Numbered from the stretch's first letter, positions 24,758-34,070 are shown. The stretch: 64,000 nt of DNA from Ochrobactrum sp. CGA5 (GCF_006345815.1 NZ_VCIG01000038.1:434001-498000); one strand, 5' to 3'. Numbers and translations: made by a program. The notes: generated by a model not told the origin, from the sequence alone.

Positions 24758-25172
24758 GCGAAGGTCACACAGGTCAGACCGAGATACAGCGCAGCCTTAT
24801 AGGCAATGGTACAAGACAGCGAGATGGCAGAAGCTACGTTGGTCCATCCTCGTCCGTGACCTGTTCACCTGCCAGATGTGCGGCGTGATCCTGAGAGAAG
24901 GTAGATCGGAAAAGGGCGCAACCGGGCTAAGACCCGCAGTATGCGACCATCTGATACCGCACAAGGGTGATGAGGCTCTGTTCTTCTCACCCTCTAACCT
25001 ATGGGCAGTATGTGATAGCTGCCACGATGGAGCATGTCAGTCTATCGAGCGCCTTCACTATCGAAGCCCTGACTTGATCAGACGCAAGAAGATAGAGCAT
25101 CGCATCGTCGGACTGGATGGATACCCAACCGCGCCAAAAGATCGATGGGTTGATATAAACCTTCATATCTGA
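24747..25172 (+). CDS. HNH endonuclease of the packaging module
   Basis: A 141-residue protein from ATG 24747. WYKTARWQKLRWSILVRDLF and the first zinc pair CQMC, then CDHLIPHKGD and a later N-LWAVCDSCHD, form the complete HNH core. HNH proteins adjacent to terminase genes assist cleavage of phage DNA during packaging in HK97-like phages. Its usual N-terminal segment is found in another frame directly upstream. The C-terminal 30 residues are an extra tail. Confidence 0.9.
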   Translation: MADRRRSHRSDRDTAQPYRQWYKTARWQKLRWSILVRDLFTCQMCGVILREGRSEKGATGLRPAVCDHLIPHKGDEALFFSPSNLWAVCDSCHDGACQSIERLHYRSPDLIRRKKIEHRIVGLDGYPTAPKDRWVDINLHI

Positions 25173-25359
25173 CCGCTGGCAAGCGTTTGGTTTGATTGGA
25201 TGTATCGCATAATAAAACTAGCAAATCGCTCTCTGTGGCTTGATATGAGGCAAACAGCATGGGGCGGGGGCGGTGAAAAGTCTGGATCGCGTTCGGCTGT
25301 AGACCCGCGTGCCAGGCATTTACACGCATCTGCAATTCAAAAAAAGGCAAAGGGCTGAA

Positions 25360-25761
25360 ATGGCACGACCGCGAACGCCGACTGCAAAAGCGGCGCTGAC
25401 CGGCGCTGACAAGGTAAACCCTGGACGGTTTAAGCCCCGCAGCGAGCCAATCACGTCAGGGAGAGGTCTGGGGAAAGCCCCGGATTACCTGCCAAAGACG
25501 GCCAAGAAAGCGTGGGCCACGTTTGCAGACGAATTGCCGTGGCTGACCTTCGAGGATCGGGGCGCGGTGGAAATCGTCTCATTGATGAGAGCGCATATTA
25601 TGGACGGGAATACCGCTGAACTTCCTGCCAGCTTCTTCGGGAATTACCGCATGGCGCTTTCCTCACTTGGTGCAACGCCAGTGGACAGAACGAAGGTTTA
25701 CCAGCCTCACGAGGGCGAGGAAGACGATCCATTCGCAGAATTTGACGGTAGGGCGCATTGA
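25360..25761 (+). CDS. Terminase small subunit-like protein (P27 type)
   Basis: A 133-residue protein from ATG 25360 (MARPRTPTAKAALTGADKVN). The basic Pro-rich start, the APDYLPKTAKKAWATFADEL helix and the short acidic end are typical of P27-type small terminases, which recognise phage DNA and load the large subunit. It overlaps terL by four bases. Confidence 0.8.
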   Translation: MARPRTPTAKAALTGADKVNPGRFKPRSEPITSGRGLGKAPDYLPKTAKKAWATFADELPWLTFEDRGAVEIVSLMRAHIMDGNTAELPASFFGNYRMALSSLGATPVDRTKVYQPHEGEEDDPFAEFDGRAH

Positions 25762-27446
25762 ACTATTCGCAGAAGGCGCATCAGTACGCTCGCGGCGTGG
25801 TTTCGGGCGCAATACCGGCTTGCAAGTATGTCTATCAGGCATGTGCAAGACAGTTGAACGATCTGGATAACCCGCCAGCAGGGTATCATTTCGATGCTGT
25901 TCGGGCTGATCGGGTATGCCGGTTTGTCGAGCTTTGCCCACATATCAAGGGGCCTGCCGCATCCCGTGGCGATCTCATGATACTGGAGCCGTGGCAGGTA
26001 TTCGTCCTGAGCACGGCATTCGGCTGGGTTGATGCAGATGGTAATAGGCGGTTTCGTCGGGTGTATGTCGAGGTTCCCAGAGGTAACGGCAAGTCGTCGT
26101 TCTCGTCCCCGGTGGGTCTTTACATGCTGGCGCTGGATGGCGAAGCCGGTGCAGAAGTCTATTCGGCGGCCACAACCCGCGATCAGGCCCGTATCGTATT
26201 CCGTGATGCGCAAGCCATGGCTCGCAAGATGCCAGGATACCGCAATCGCTTCAGTGTGGACGTGACGGCGCAAGCAATTGTGCAGTTGAAATCCTCCAGT
26301 GCTTTCAAGGCGCTGTCGGCAGAAGGCCACACGCTGGATGGTCTGAATATCCATCTGGCGATTGTGGACGAGCTTCACGCTCACAAGAACCGCGATGTCT
26401 ACGACGTACTGGAAACCGGCCTTGGCAAGCGTCCTCAGTCGATGCTCTGGATGATCACCACGGCGGGCAGCAACAAGCATGGCATCTGCTACGAGGTGCG
26501 CAAGTTCGTCCTTGATGTTCTGGCCGGTCACGTCAGCGGAGAGGCTGCCGAAGCCGTATTCGGGATCATTTACACGATTGATGAGGGTGATGATCCCTTT
26601 TCAGAGGAGACTTTGCGCAAGGCCAACCCGAATTGGGGCGTGTCGGTCGATCCAAAAATCGTGATGCAGACGGCAGGCAAGGCGCGTCAGGTTGCGACGG
26701 CGAGGGCGAATTACCTCACCAAGCATCTGAATGTCTGGGTTGATGCCAATTCGGCGCTGTTCGACACCGAGTGGTGGAGGAAATGCGAGGATCGGTCGCT
26801 GGATGAGGCTGATTTTACCGAAGATGAATGTGTCATCGGCCTTGATCTCGCCAGCAAGATCGACATTGCGGCTCGTGTGAATACATACCGCAGGTTGATA
26901 AACGGGAAGGCGCATTACTATATTTTCCCTCGTTTTTACCTACCACGGGTTGCAATAGACGAAGATCGTCATCCGATGTATCGCGGCTGGGAGATGCAGG
27001 GCGATATCACCGCGACAGCCGGTGAGACAATCGACTTCGGAGTGATCGAAGACGATATCAGGGCGGAAGCACCCGGCTTGAACTTGCAGGCGGTTGCTAC
27101 TGATCCTTGGCAGGCCCAGCAGATGATCCAGAACCTCAAGCGGGACGGAATGCCAGCGGAGGAATACCGGCAGACAGTGGCAACCATGAGCGAGGCGACA
27201 AAGACGCTTGATGCACTCATGCGCGAAGGCCGCATCCATCATACCGGCAATGCAGTGATGAACTGGATGATTGGCAACGTGGTCGGGCATTACGACGCGA
27301 AAGAGAACGTCTATCCGCGCAAGGAAATGCCACAGAACAAGATCGACGGAGCGGTGGCGCTCATTATGTCCCTCGGTTGGTTCATCCAGCAAGAGGCTGA
27401 TGAAGGCCCATCCATTTACGAAACTCGCGGAATATTGGTGGTTTGA
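25758..27446 (+). CDS. terL: Terminase large subunit
   Basis: A 562-residue packaging motor of the Terminase_1 family. Walker A PRGNGKS lies at residues 107-113, Walker B AIVDELHAHK near 202-211 and the coupling motif ITTAGS near 234. The nuclease half starts near 335 with ECVIGLDLASK (first metal Asp), and later Asp residues occur at ATDPWQ and KIDGAVAL. It ends at 27446 with a TGATG overlap to the portal gene. Length is normal. Confidence 0.96.
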   Translation: MNYSQKAHQYARGVVSGAIPACKYVYQACARQLNDLDNPPAGYHFDAVRADRVCRFVELCPHIKGPAASRGDLMILEPWQVFVLSTAFGWVDADGNRRFRRVYVEVPRGNGKSSFSSPVGLYMLALDGEAGAEVYSAATTRDQARIVFRDAQAMARKMPGYRNRFSVDVTAQAIVQLKSSSAFKALSAEGHTLDGLNIHLAIVDELHAHKNRDVYDVLETGLGKRPQSMLWMITTAGSNKHGICYEVRKFVLDVLAGHVSGEAAEAVFGIIYTIDEGDDPFSEETLRKANPNWGVSVDPKIVMQTAGKARQVATARANYLTKHLNVWVDANSALFDTEWWRKCEDRSLDEADFTEDECVIGLDLASKIDIAARVNTYRRLINGKAHYYIFPRFYLPRVAIDEDRHPMYRGWEMQGDITATAGETIDFGVIEDDIRAEAPGLNLQAVATDPWQAQQMIQNLKRDGMPAEEYRQTVATMSEATKTLDALMREGRIHHTGNAVMNWMIGNVVGHYDAKENVYPRKEMPQNKIDGAVALIMSLGWFIQQEADEGPSIYETRGILVV

Positions 27447-28681
27447 TGGACATTCTGAACATATTCCGCCGTAAGCCGCAGGCGACTGCGCCGCAGGTTC
27501 ATGCCCAGTCGGACGGACAGTTTATCGGGTTCGATGATCCGCGCTTCAAGGAGTGGATGCGCAACGGCGGTGATGGCGTGGCTTCACCGATGTCGATCAA
27601 GGAGGCGATGCGGAATACTGCGGTGTTTCGGTGCGTATCCTTGATTTCGTATTCTATTGGCATGCTACCGATGCATGTCATTGATACCGAGACGAAAGAG
27701 AAGGCCCGCGAAAGCGGGCTTTTTTCATTGCTGCACTCAATGCCGAATGACTGGCAGACGGCCTTCAATTTCAGGCAGTATATGCAGCGGAATGCACTCG
27801 TCCATGGCAATGCCTATGCCCTTATCGTCAGGTCAATGGACCGGGTTATCCGCTTGGTGCCACTCGATCCGACAACGATCCGCGTAAAGCAGAACCGGGA
27901 TTGGTCTGTTGAGTACGAATATACGCCGAAACAGGGCGAGCTTCGTATTCTAAAGCCGAAAGACGTTCTGCATGTGTATGCGGATAGTGATGATGGGATT
28001 TCGGGCACGTCGATGGTGAAGATTGCGGCTAACGCAATCGATCTGGCGCGCGAACTGGAAACGTCACAGCGCAGGCTATTCAAGAACGATATGCACCTCG
28101 GTGGCGCATTGCTTCATCCCAATAAGCTGTCTCCTGAGGCTTATGAGCGCCTAAAAGCGTCGATGAATGAGCAGTACGGCGGTTCGGAAAACGCCGGAAA
28201 GTGGATGATTGCCGAAGAAGGCATGAAGCCTGAGCCGTTCACCGGCAGCGCCAAGGACAGCCAGCAGATTGAAAGCCGATCCATGCAGATCGAGGAGATT
28301 GGCCGCGCCTTTGGTGTGCCGCGTCCATTCCTTGGCGTGGACGATACAAGCTGGGGTTCAGGTATCGACGTTCTGGGCCAGATATTCGTTCGGTACGCGC
28401 TTAATCCGTGGTTCACGGCCTGGGAGCAGGCAATCAAACGATCCTGCATGACCGACAAAGAGCGCGAACAATACGAAGTCAAATTCAACGCTGGCGCTCT
28501 GTTGCGCGGCTCGATGAAAGATCAGGCTGACTTCTTCGCCAAGGCGCTCGGTTCTGGCGGGCATCAGCCATGGATGGATTACGAGGAGGTTCGCGAAACG
28601 ATGGACCTACCTGAGAAAGACATTGCGCCTAACCCACTAGCGCAGAAAGGTAATGGCAATGAGCCTCAAAACCCTGCCTGA
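27446..28681 (+). CDS. Portal protein (HK97 family)
   Basis: A 411-residue portal that forms the dodecameric DNA channel at one capsid vertex. Visible family features are AMRNTAVFRCVSLISYSIGM near 55, LVHGNAYALIVR near 115 and RAFGVPRPFLGVDDTSWGSG near 290-310, followed by the FVRYALNPWF helix. ATG 27446 is preferred to the adjacent TTG 27443. The 3' end overlaps the protease gene by 29 bases. Confidence 0.95.
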   Translation: MDILNIFRRKPQATAPQVHAQSDGQFIGFDDPRFKEWMRNGGDGVASPMSIKEAMRNTAVFRCVSLISYSIGMLPMHVIDTETKEKARESGLFSLLHSMPNDWQTAFNFRQYMQRNALVHGNAYALIVRSMDRVIRLVPLDPTTIRVKQNRDWSVEYEYTPKQGELRILKPKDVLHVYADSDDGISGTSMVKIAANAIDLARELETSQRRLFKNDMHLGGALLHPNKLSPEAYERLKASMNEQYGGSENAGKWMIAEEGMKPEPFTGSAKDSQQIESRSMQIEEIGRAFGVPRPFLGVDDTSWGSGIDVLGQIFVRYALNPWFTAWEQAIKRSCMTDKEREQYEVKFNAGALLRGSMKDQADFFAKALGSGGHQPWMDYEEVRETMDLPEKDIAPNPLAQKGNGNEPQNPA

Positions 28682-29504
28682 GATTAAGGCCGAGCGCCTG
28701 CCGACGATCTGCGCTTTCGAGCCGGATGCGGACGCTATTGACCGTTGGAATGCGGGTGTTCAGGCATCGCAGACCGCTGAGAACACAATCACCATCCTTG
28801 ATGTGATCGGTGAGGACTATTGGTCGGGCGGTGGCGTCACGTCGAAACGGGTTGCAGCGGCACTTCGGGCCATCGGCAACAATGAAATCTTTGTCGATAT
28901 CAACTCTCCCGGTGGCGACTTCTTCGAAGGCGTGGCGATCTACAATCTTTTGCGCGCTCACCCGGCGAAAGTCACGGTACGCATTCTCGGCATGGCCGCT
29001 TCTGCTGCATCTGTCATCGCAATGGCAGGTGACGAAGTCCTGATCGGCAAAGCAGGGTTCATCATGGTGCACAACGCCTGGGTTGTGGCTATGGGCAACC
29101 GCCACGATCTGGCCGAGGCAGCGAAGACGATGGAACCATTCGATGACGCGATGGCAACGCTTTATTCGGAGCGTGCCAACGTCAAGAAGGCAAAGGCCGC
29201 CGAATGGATGGACGCCGAGACATGGTTCAACGGCGAACAGGCCATAGAGGCCGGTCTCGCAGACAGTTATCTAGCTGCCGATCAGGTCAAAGAAGACAAG
29301 ACCAAGGCAGACGCCAACCAGTCGATCAATGCGGTGCGCCGCGTTGACGCTTTATTGGCGAAGACAGGTATTCCTCGGACGGAACGCCGTGCGCTTCTGT
29401 CAGGGGTCAAAGACGGCATGCCGGACGCTGCCGTTCACAGCAAGCACGACGCTGCTGATCTGAAAGCCGACATTGAGCGGCTTATCTCCACACTCAGGTC
29501 ATAA
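28653..29504 (+). CDS. ClpP-type prohead protease (S14 family)
   Basis: A 283-residue head maturation protease. INSPGGDFFEG near residue 88, the nucleophile region GMAASAASVIAMAG at about 112-125 and the histidine in MVHNAW near 140 match the ClpP fold. The C-terminal 80 residues are likely a scaffold-like tail. It should cleave the capsid N-terminal delta domain during assembly, as it precedes the capsid gene. Confidence 0.93.
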   Translation: MAMSLKTLPEIKAERLPTICAFEPDADAIDRWNAGVQASQTAENTITILDVIGEDYWSGGGVTSKRVAAALRAIGNNEIFVDINSPGGDFFEGVAIYNLLRAHPAKVTVRILGMAASAASVIAMAGDEVLIGKAGFIMVHNAWVVAMGNRHDLAEAAKTMEPFDDAMATLYSERANVKKAKAAEWMDAETWFNGEQAIEAGLADSYLAADQVKEDKTKADANQSINAVRRVDALLAKTGIPRTERRALLSGVKDGMPDAAVHSKHDAADLKADIERLISTLRS

Positions 29505-29517
29505 CAGGAGGTTTCCC

Positions 29518-30804
29518 ATGACCAAGCATTTCAACTCGCGCAAGGTGCGCGGGATCGTGGCTGTGCGCGCTGAAACTGGCGATATCAAGGCTGCAATCGA
29601 CGGTGTGAACCGTGCCTTTGAAGAGTTCAAGGCCGAACACAAGAAGGAACTGGAAGACGTTCGCAAGGACATTGTACAGGCTGAGAAGGTTGACCGCATC
29701 AACGATGATCTTGGCAAAATGTCCAAGGCCATTGACGAACTGAACGTTAAGATGGCTCTCGGCAATGTCCCCGGCAAGGAAGGCGACACAGAAACCGCCG
29801 AAATGAAGGAATACAAGGCCGACTTTAACGAGTGGGTTCGTACCGGCGAAGGCGAGGGCAAAATCCGCTCGGCGAACAAGTCGGGCGTCATGGCGTCCAT
29901 GTCTGTCGGCTCCAACCCAGACGGCGGATATACTGCTCCGGTGGAATGGGATCGCCAGATTACCGACAAGCTGGCTCTTGTTTCCCCGATGCGCCGTTTC
30001 GCTTCGATCCAGAACGTTCGCGGTCAGGGCTTCAAGCACCTGTACAACATGCATGGTGCCGGTTCGGGCTGGGTGGGTGAAACTGCCGCACGGCCACAGA
30101 CGAACACGCCACAGTTTGCCGAGTATGCGTTCAAGTTCGGTGAAATCTATGCCAATCCGGGCGTGACGCAAATCCTTCTGGAAGACAGCGAAATCGACAT
30201 TGCGGCCTATCTGGCTGGCGAAGTTGATCTGGAGTTCGCCCAGCAGGAAGGCGTTGCGTTCCTCTCTGGTGACGGCGTGAACAAGCCGAAGGGCGTGTTG
30301 ATGTTCGATGCCACGGCAGAGGCAGCGCTCCCGGCAGCGGAGCGTCACCCGCTCGGCCCCGTGCTCGAAGTCAATACAGGCGATGCCGCTGCGCTCACGT
30401 CTGATGGCCTGATTGATCTGGTTTATGGCATTCCTTCGGAGCGCGTTACCCAGGCATCGGCCTTCTACACTAACCGCAAGACCCATGCCATCATCCGCAA
30501 GATGAAGGACGGTCAGGACAATTATCTGTGGCAACCGCCTTATCAGGCCGGACAGCCTGCCCAGATTTTGGGCTATGCGGTTAATGAGTTGTCGGGCATG
30601 CCGGATGTGGCCGCAGACGCCATCCCGGTCATCTTCGGTGACATGGCGCAGGGTTATCGCATCTTTGATCGCCTCGGCGTTCAGGTTCTCCGCGATCCAT
30701 ACACCAACAAACCTTACGTGATGTTCTACACCCGCAAGCGTGTAGGCGGTGGCCTCTGGAACCCAGAGTTCATCCGTTACCACCGCGTGGCCGTTAATCC
30801 GTAA
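29518..30804 (+). CDS. Major capsid protein (HK97 fold)
   Basis: A 428-residue protein from ATG 29518 after an AGGAGG site. Residues 15-100 are a charged coiled-coil delta domain expected to be removed by the protease. The HK97-fold core starts near 125 (GSNPDGGYTAPVEWDRQITD) and includes the segments WVGETAARPQTNTPQFA and FLSGDGVNKPKGVL. It forms the icosahedral shell. Confidence 0.95.
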   Translation: MTKHFNSRKVRGIVAVRAETGDIKAAIDGVNRAFEEFKAEHKKELEDVRKDIVQAEKVDRINDDLGKMSKAIDELNVKMALGNVPGKEGDTETAEMKEYKADFNEWVRTGEGEGKIRSANKSGVMASMSVGSNPDGGYTAPVEWDRQITDKLALVSPMRRFASIQNVRGQGFKHLYNMHGAGSGWVGETAARPQTNTPQFAEYAFKFGEIYANPGVTQILLEDSEIDIAAYLAGEVDLEFAQQEGVAFLSGDGVNKPKGVLMFDATAEAALPAAERHPLGPVLEVNTGDAAALTSDGLIDLVYGIPSERVTQASAFYTNRKTHAIIRKMKDGQDNYLWQPPYQAGQPAQILGYAVNELSGMPDVAADAIPVIFGDMAQGYRIFDRLGVQVLRDPYTNKPYVMFYTRKRVGGGLWNPEFIRYHRVAVNP

Positions 30805-30869
30805 TAGGTTGGCTTTGCAGTCGGGCGGTTCACGCCGCCCGATCACCAAATTCAACCGGAGCAAGACCG

Positions 30870-31031
30870 ATGAAATTCATCAAGCCATTCAAGGGCGCGA
30901 CGGGTGGAAGCCCATACCCGACAGATTTCAACATTGGCGACGAATGCCCAGAGAACCTTATTCGGGCAGCGACCGAGGCCGGTGCTATCGAAGTCGAACG
31001 CCCGAAAGCCAAGAAATCGGACAAGGAATAA
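30870..31031 (+). CDS. Small head-module protein, unknown function
   Basis: ATG 30870 after CGGAGC opens a 53-codon frame (MKFIKPFKGATGGSPYPTDF) ending in a Lys-rich tail. Small proteins at this place, between capsid and connector genes, are common in siphoviruses and may be head decoration or assembly factors. Confidence 0.65.
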   Translation: MKFIKPFKGATGGSPYPTDFNIGDECPENLIRAATEAGAIEVERPKAKKSDKE

Positions 31032-31034
31032 GCC

Positions 31035-31616
31035 GTGAAGCCGATCCGTGTAACCGCTCCAGCGGTCAAGCCTGTCACTTTGGAAGAACTCAAGGAAGCT
31101 GCGCGGGTCGATTTCAACGATGATGATACGATATTGGGCGTCTATCTGGATGCTGCAATCGATCATTTGGACGGCTGGAGCGGCATTCTTGGTCGGGCGA
31201 TAGTCAATCAGGACTGGAAGATTACCTCCGCTCTGTGGCCGTCTTTCGGCTTCGTGCTGCCGTTTGGCGATGTGTCCGCAGCTACGATCAAGTATGTCGA
31301 TGTTTCCGGCGCAGAGCAGACGTTGCCGGACACTGATTATGAGATCGTGGAGACGGCTACCGGCGCGATGATCCGGTATCGGAGCACATTCGACCGTCCG
31401 GCGCTTTCCAGCGACACGTTAGAAGCGATCCAGATCACGTTCACCACTGGTTACGGTGCCGATGCCACGAGGGTTCCGCCGTCGATCAAGGTGGCGATCC
31501 TGCTTCTGGCCTGCCACTGGTATGAGAACCGGGAAGCAACAAGCGAGATCGATATTCGCAAGCTTCCTTTGGCAGTTGATGCCCTGATAACCCCGCACCG
31601 AAGGGTTCTGTTCTGA
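31035..31616 (+). CDS. Head-tail connector (gp6-like)
   Basis: A 193-residue protein with a GTG start at 31035. The pattern VTLEELKEAARVDFNDDDTI followed by a YLDAAIDHLDGWSGI helix and AILLLACHWYENRE matches gp6-like connectors that add to the portal ring after packaging. Spacing to the neighbours is 3 and -1 bases. Confidence 0.9.
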   Translation: MKPIRVTAPAVKPVTLEELKEAARVDFNDDDTILGVYLDAAIDHLDGWSGILGRAIVNQDWKITSALWPSFGFVLPFGDVSAATIKYVDVSGAEQTLPDTDYEIVETATGAMIRYRSTFDRPALSSDTLEAIQITFTTGYGADATRVPPSIKVAILLLACHWYENREATSEIDIRKLPLAVDALITPHRRVLF

Positions 31617-31966
31617 TGGTAGACCGTCGCTCCGCAGGAAGCCTTTATTACAAGGTCGAGTGCCAGACCCGTCAAAAGATCGATGACGGCATGGGGAATG
31701 AAGTCACGGGAGACTGGCAGACCATTGCGACTGTGCGTGCTGGATATCGACACCTGCGCGGCGGCGAAACGGTCATAGCCTCCCGGCTTCAGAACAAACA
31801 TCCCATGATTGTCACCGTTCGCCGGTCAAGCCAGACGCTCTTGATCAACAGTGAATGGCGCTTGGTTGATAGCCGTAATGGCCAGATTTTCAATGTTCGC
31901 GATGTCACTGAAGAGCTGGACCGACAGTACATTTCGTTCTTGGTAGAAAGAGGAGTTGCGACCTGA
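31616..31966 (+). CDS. Head closure / head-tail joining protein
   Basis: A 116-residue protein of the phage head-tail joining family. GNEVTGDWQTIATVRAGYRH near 26-45 and the final RQYISFLVERG strand are characteristic. It seals the connector and receives the tail. It overlaps its neighbours by one base on each side. Confidence 0.88.
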   Translation: MVDRRSAGSLYYKVECQTRQKIDDGMGNEVTGDWQTIATVRAGYRHLRGGETVIASRLQNKHPMIVTVRRSSQTLLINSEWRLVDSRNGQIFNVRDVTEELDRQYISFLVERGVAT

Positions 31967-32157
31967 TGGCCTGGGTACATTTCGTCAAAGACTTCAACTA
32001 CATGAAGCCGTCTTTTACCATCGCTTACAAAGCTGGGATGACGCTCAACGTCAAAAAGGACTGCGCTGACGAGGCAATTGCCAAGGGGTGCGCCGAGGCA
32101 GTGAAAGCGCCGCGCAAAGGCGAGGAGCCTACCCATGGCGATGAAGGCGAGGATTAG
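31966..32157 (+). CDS. Small tail-connector-region protein
   Basis: A 63-residue protein (MAWVHFVKDFNYMKPSFTIA) with a beta-like start and an acidic tail. It overlaps the next gene by 23 bases. Similar short proteins with an FDF/FTIAYKAG core precede gp10-like genes in related phages; no role is known. Confidence 0.65.
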   Translation: MAWVHFVKDFNYMKPSFTIAYKAGMTLNVKKDCADEAIAKGCAEAVKAPRKGEEPTHGDEGED

Positions 32158-32629
32158 AGGCCGAGAACGGCTTGCCCGCGAGCTTCGCGCCATAGCACCG
32201 GAGGCAGAAAAGGAAGCCGCTGAAGAGAAGCTGAAGGTGGCGCAGGAGGCGGCAAAGGCTATTGCTGCTCGCGCTCCAGTCGGGCCTTCAACCGATCCAG
32301 TGACGGGGGAGCCACGCGCTCCCGGCGCATACAGGGCGAGTATTCGTGGCGGGTACCAGAAAGACAATCCGAACGCTCAGCGTGGGCGAAATCAGCGACA
32401 GTCCAAAGACCCATACGCGGCAGCCGTCTTTGCAAACTATATCTGGCGCTTTCTCGAATTTGGCACCAAGCCGCACATGATGAAGAGCGGGATATTCGCT
32501 GGGAAAGAGCACCCTGGCACTGAGGCGCAGCTGCACGTATTCAGCGTTTGGCGCGAGATGAGGCCAAAGGCACGTCGAAAAATCAATGCTGCCGTATATC
32601 GAGCCATCAGGCGCGTGAGGGGTAAATAA
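32135..32629 (+). CDS. HK97 gp10-like tail component
   Basis: A 164-residue protein. The N-terminal helix RERLARELRAIAPEAEKEAA, the ARAPVGPSTDPVTGE segment and the FLEFGTKPHMMKSGIFAGKE stretch fit the gp10 family of head-tail joining proteins. It links the connector with the tail terminator. Confidence 0.88.
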   Translation: MAMKARIRGRERLARELRAIAPEAEKEAAEEKLKVAQEAAKAIAARAPVGPSTDPVTGEPRAPGAYRASIRGGYQKDNPNAQRGRNQRQSKDPYAAAVFANYIWRFLEFGTKPHMMKSGIFAGKEHPGTEAQLHVFSVWREMRPKARRKINAAVYRAIRRVRGK

Positions 32630-33024
32630 TGGCCTCGCTGAAGAACGAGATACAGAAGGCGCTATACGACCGTCTGACAGGCTATGCGCCGCTCAACGGC
32701 ACGAAGGTTTATGACCTACCGCGAGCGGATACACCATTCCCGTACATCACCATTGGATACGCCGACATCAAACAGAGCGATGTGACCTGCAAAAGATCGT
32801 GGCGGGCGTACTTGCGAGTGGATGCGTGGTCGGAAAAGCCCGGATATCCAGAGGTGAACGACATTTCCGCAGGAATTGAGGACGCGCTTCACAACTACCC
32901 GTTGGTGCTTCCTAGCTATCGGCTGATCAGCATCAGCCACATCGGTACCGAGAACTTACGCGCACCGGATGGGATACTTTCCCACGCTGTTTGTGAGTTC
33001 GAAGCGTACATCGAGGCGATCTAA
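32629..33024 (+). CDS. Tail completion/terminator protein (DUF3168)
   Basis: A 131-residue protein. LKNEIQKALYDRLTGYAPLN, then PFPYITIGYADIKQSDVTC and WRAYLRVDAW, are typical DUF3168 features. The family caps the tail tube and stops polymerisation. It starts in a TAATG overlap. Confidence 0.88.
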   Translation: MASLKNEIQKALYDRLTGYAPLNGTKVYDLPRADTPFPYITIGYADIKQSDVTCKRSWRAYLRVDAWSEKPGYPEVNDISAGIEDALHNYPLVLPSYRLISISHIGTENLRAPDGILSHAVCEFEAYIEAI

Positions 33025-33096
33025 CCGCCAATCCCAAACATCTGAGAGCAACTAACCCGGTTCGATAGTCGATCCGGCAATAGAGGAATATTACCC

Positions 33097-33537
33097 ATGG
33101 CTGACGGACAGCAGATTGGCCGCCTTCTTCTCATCAAGATCGGTGACGGCAACACCACACCCGGCCCGGAAACCTTCAAGAACCTCTGCGGCCTTTCCAC
33201 ACGCAGTTTCAACATGTCGGCCAATGAGGTCGAAACCACTGTTACGAACTGCTTGAACCCAGCAGAAACACCGCAGCGGACAGCCGAACCAGGCATCAAG
33301 AACCGTACCTTCAACGGTCAGGGCCAGTTCATCGCCGGTGCCGACAATTCCGCATTCATTGAGCACGTCAATGATGCCACTAAGTTCAATGCACAGGTCG
33401 TTGTTCCGGGTCTCGGCACTTATACCGGTCCATGGTTCGTTTCTGAATTTGAGCTGACCGGCGAAATGGAAGGAAACTTGACTTTCAATGCAACTTTCGT
33501 TGCCGCCGATGTGCTCACCTTCGAAGCAGAGGTGTAA
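33097..33537 (+). CDS. Major tail tube protein
   Basis: A 146-residue protein. The sequence GRLLLIKIGDGNTTPGPETF, the SFNMSANEVETTVTNC segment and the later FNGQGQF and ELTGEMEGNLTFNATF strands match phage tail tube proteins of the TP901-1/gp19 type. It polymerises to form the tail lumen around the tape measure. Confidence 0.88.
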   Translation: MADGQQIGRLLLIKIGDGNTTPGPETFKNLCGLSTRSFNMSANEVETTVTNCLNPAETPQRTAEPGIKNRTFNGQGQFIAGADNSAFIEHVNDATKFNAQVVVPGLGTYTGPWFVSEFELTGEMEGNLTFNATFVAADVLTFEAEV

Positions 33538-33540
33538 GAA

Positions 33541-33879
33541 ATGGCTCTCGAAGTTAACGGAGCGCGTGGCGAAGTCCTCATCAATGTAGGCGGCGAGGAA
33601 GTGGTTATCGCCGCCACCATTGGCGGCCTTTCGATCCTTTCGACGCGCCTGGAATGCAAATCGCTTCACGATTTATACCTTCGCCTGTCGGGCGCGGAAA
33701 TTGCTGCCACAAGCCTAGCAGTCACCGCATTGGCCGTTCGCGGAGATGCGGGCAAAGCCGTATCCAAGATGAAGTTGAAGCATCTCCCTGCAATTGCGGA
33801 AGGCATTGCAGAAGCACTGAAGCATCACTTCGATGATGACGATGAGGGAAACGGGGAAGCCGCCAAGACGGGGGAGTAG
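33541..33879 (+). CDS. Tail assembly chaperone, G-type (GTA gp11-like)
   Basis: A 112-residue protein similar to the gene-transfer-agent gp11 family (NGARGEVLINVGGEEVVIAA, then AEIAATSLAVTALAV). It binds the tape measure during tail assembly. Its end carries the heptamer G-GGA-AAC at 33846-33852 in the right phase for a -1 shift into the overlapping frame that ends at 34070, as in lambda G/GT. Confidence 0.85.
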   Translation: MALEVNGARGEVLINVGGEEVVIAATIGGLSILSTRLECKSLHDLYLRLSGAEIAATSLAVTALAVRGDAGKAVSKMKLKHLPAIAEGIAEALKHHFDDDDEGNGEAAKTGE

Positions 33880-34070
33880 AAGCCTTCCCTTGGCGGCAGT
33901 GGCAATCTATTGCCTACGGTGCGCTCAGATGGACGCCGGAAACATTCTGGCGTTCCACCCTTACCGAACTCGTCATAGCGATTGACGGGTACTGCGAGGC
34001 GAAGGGCATCAAGAAGGAAACAGGGCCGACAAAAGCCCAGATGAATGAGCTTTTGGCCAAGTATGGGTAG
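33846..34070 (+). CDS. Tail chaperone T-extension, made by -1 frameshift
   Basis: This frame has no own start and is open from just after a stop at 33843-33845 to TAG 34068-34070. It encodes FPWRQWQSIAYGALRWTPET followed by FWRSTLTELVIAIDGY, the phage TAC/GTA pattern of a W-x-P-x-x-FW-x-x-T-x-x-E-L segment. It is in the -1 phase relative to the G-type gene, downstream of the slippery GGGAAAC. Expected product: a G-T fusion from 33541 to 34070, about 175 residues. Confidence 0.85.
   Translation, partial: GKRGSRQDGGVEAFPWRQWQSIAYGALRWTPETFWRSTLTELVIAIDGYCEAKGIKKETGPTKAQMNELLAKYG

Noticed and set aside
29494-30864. 456-codon minus-strand frame
   Set aside because: Shadow of the major capsid gene.
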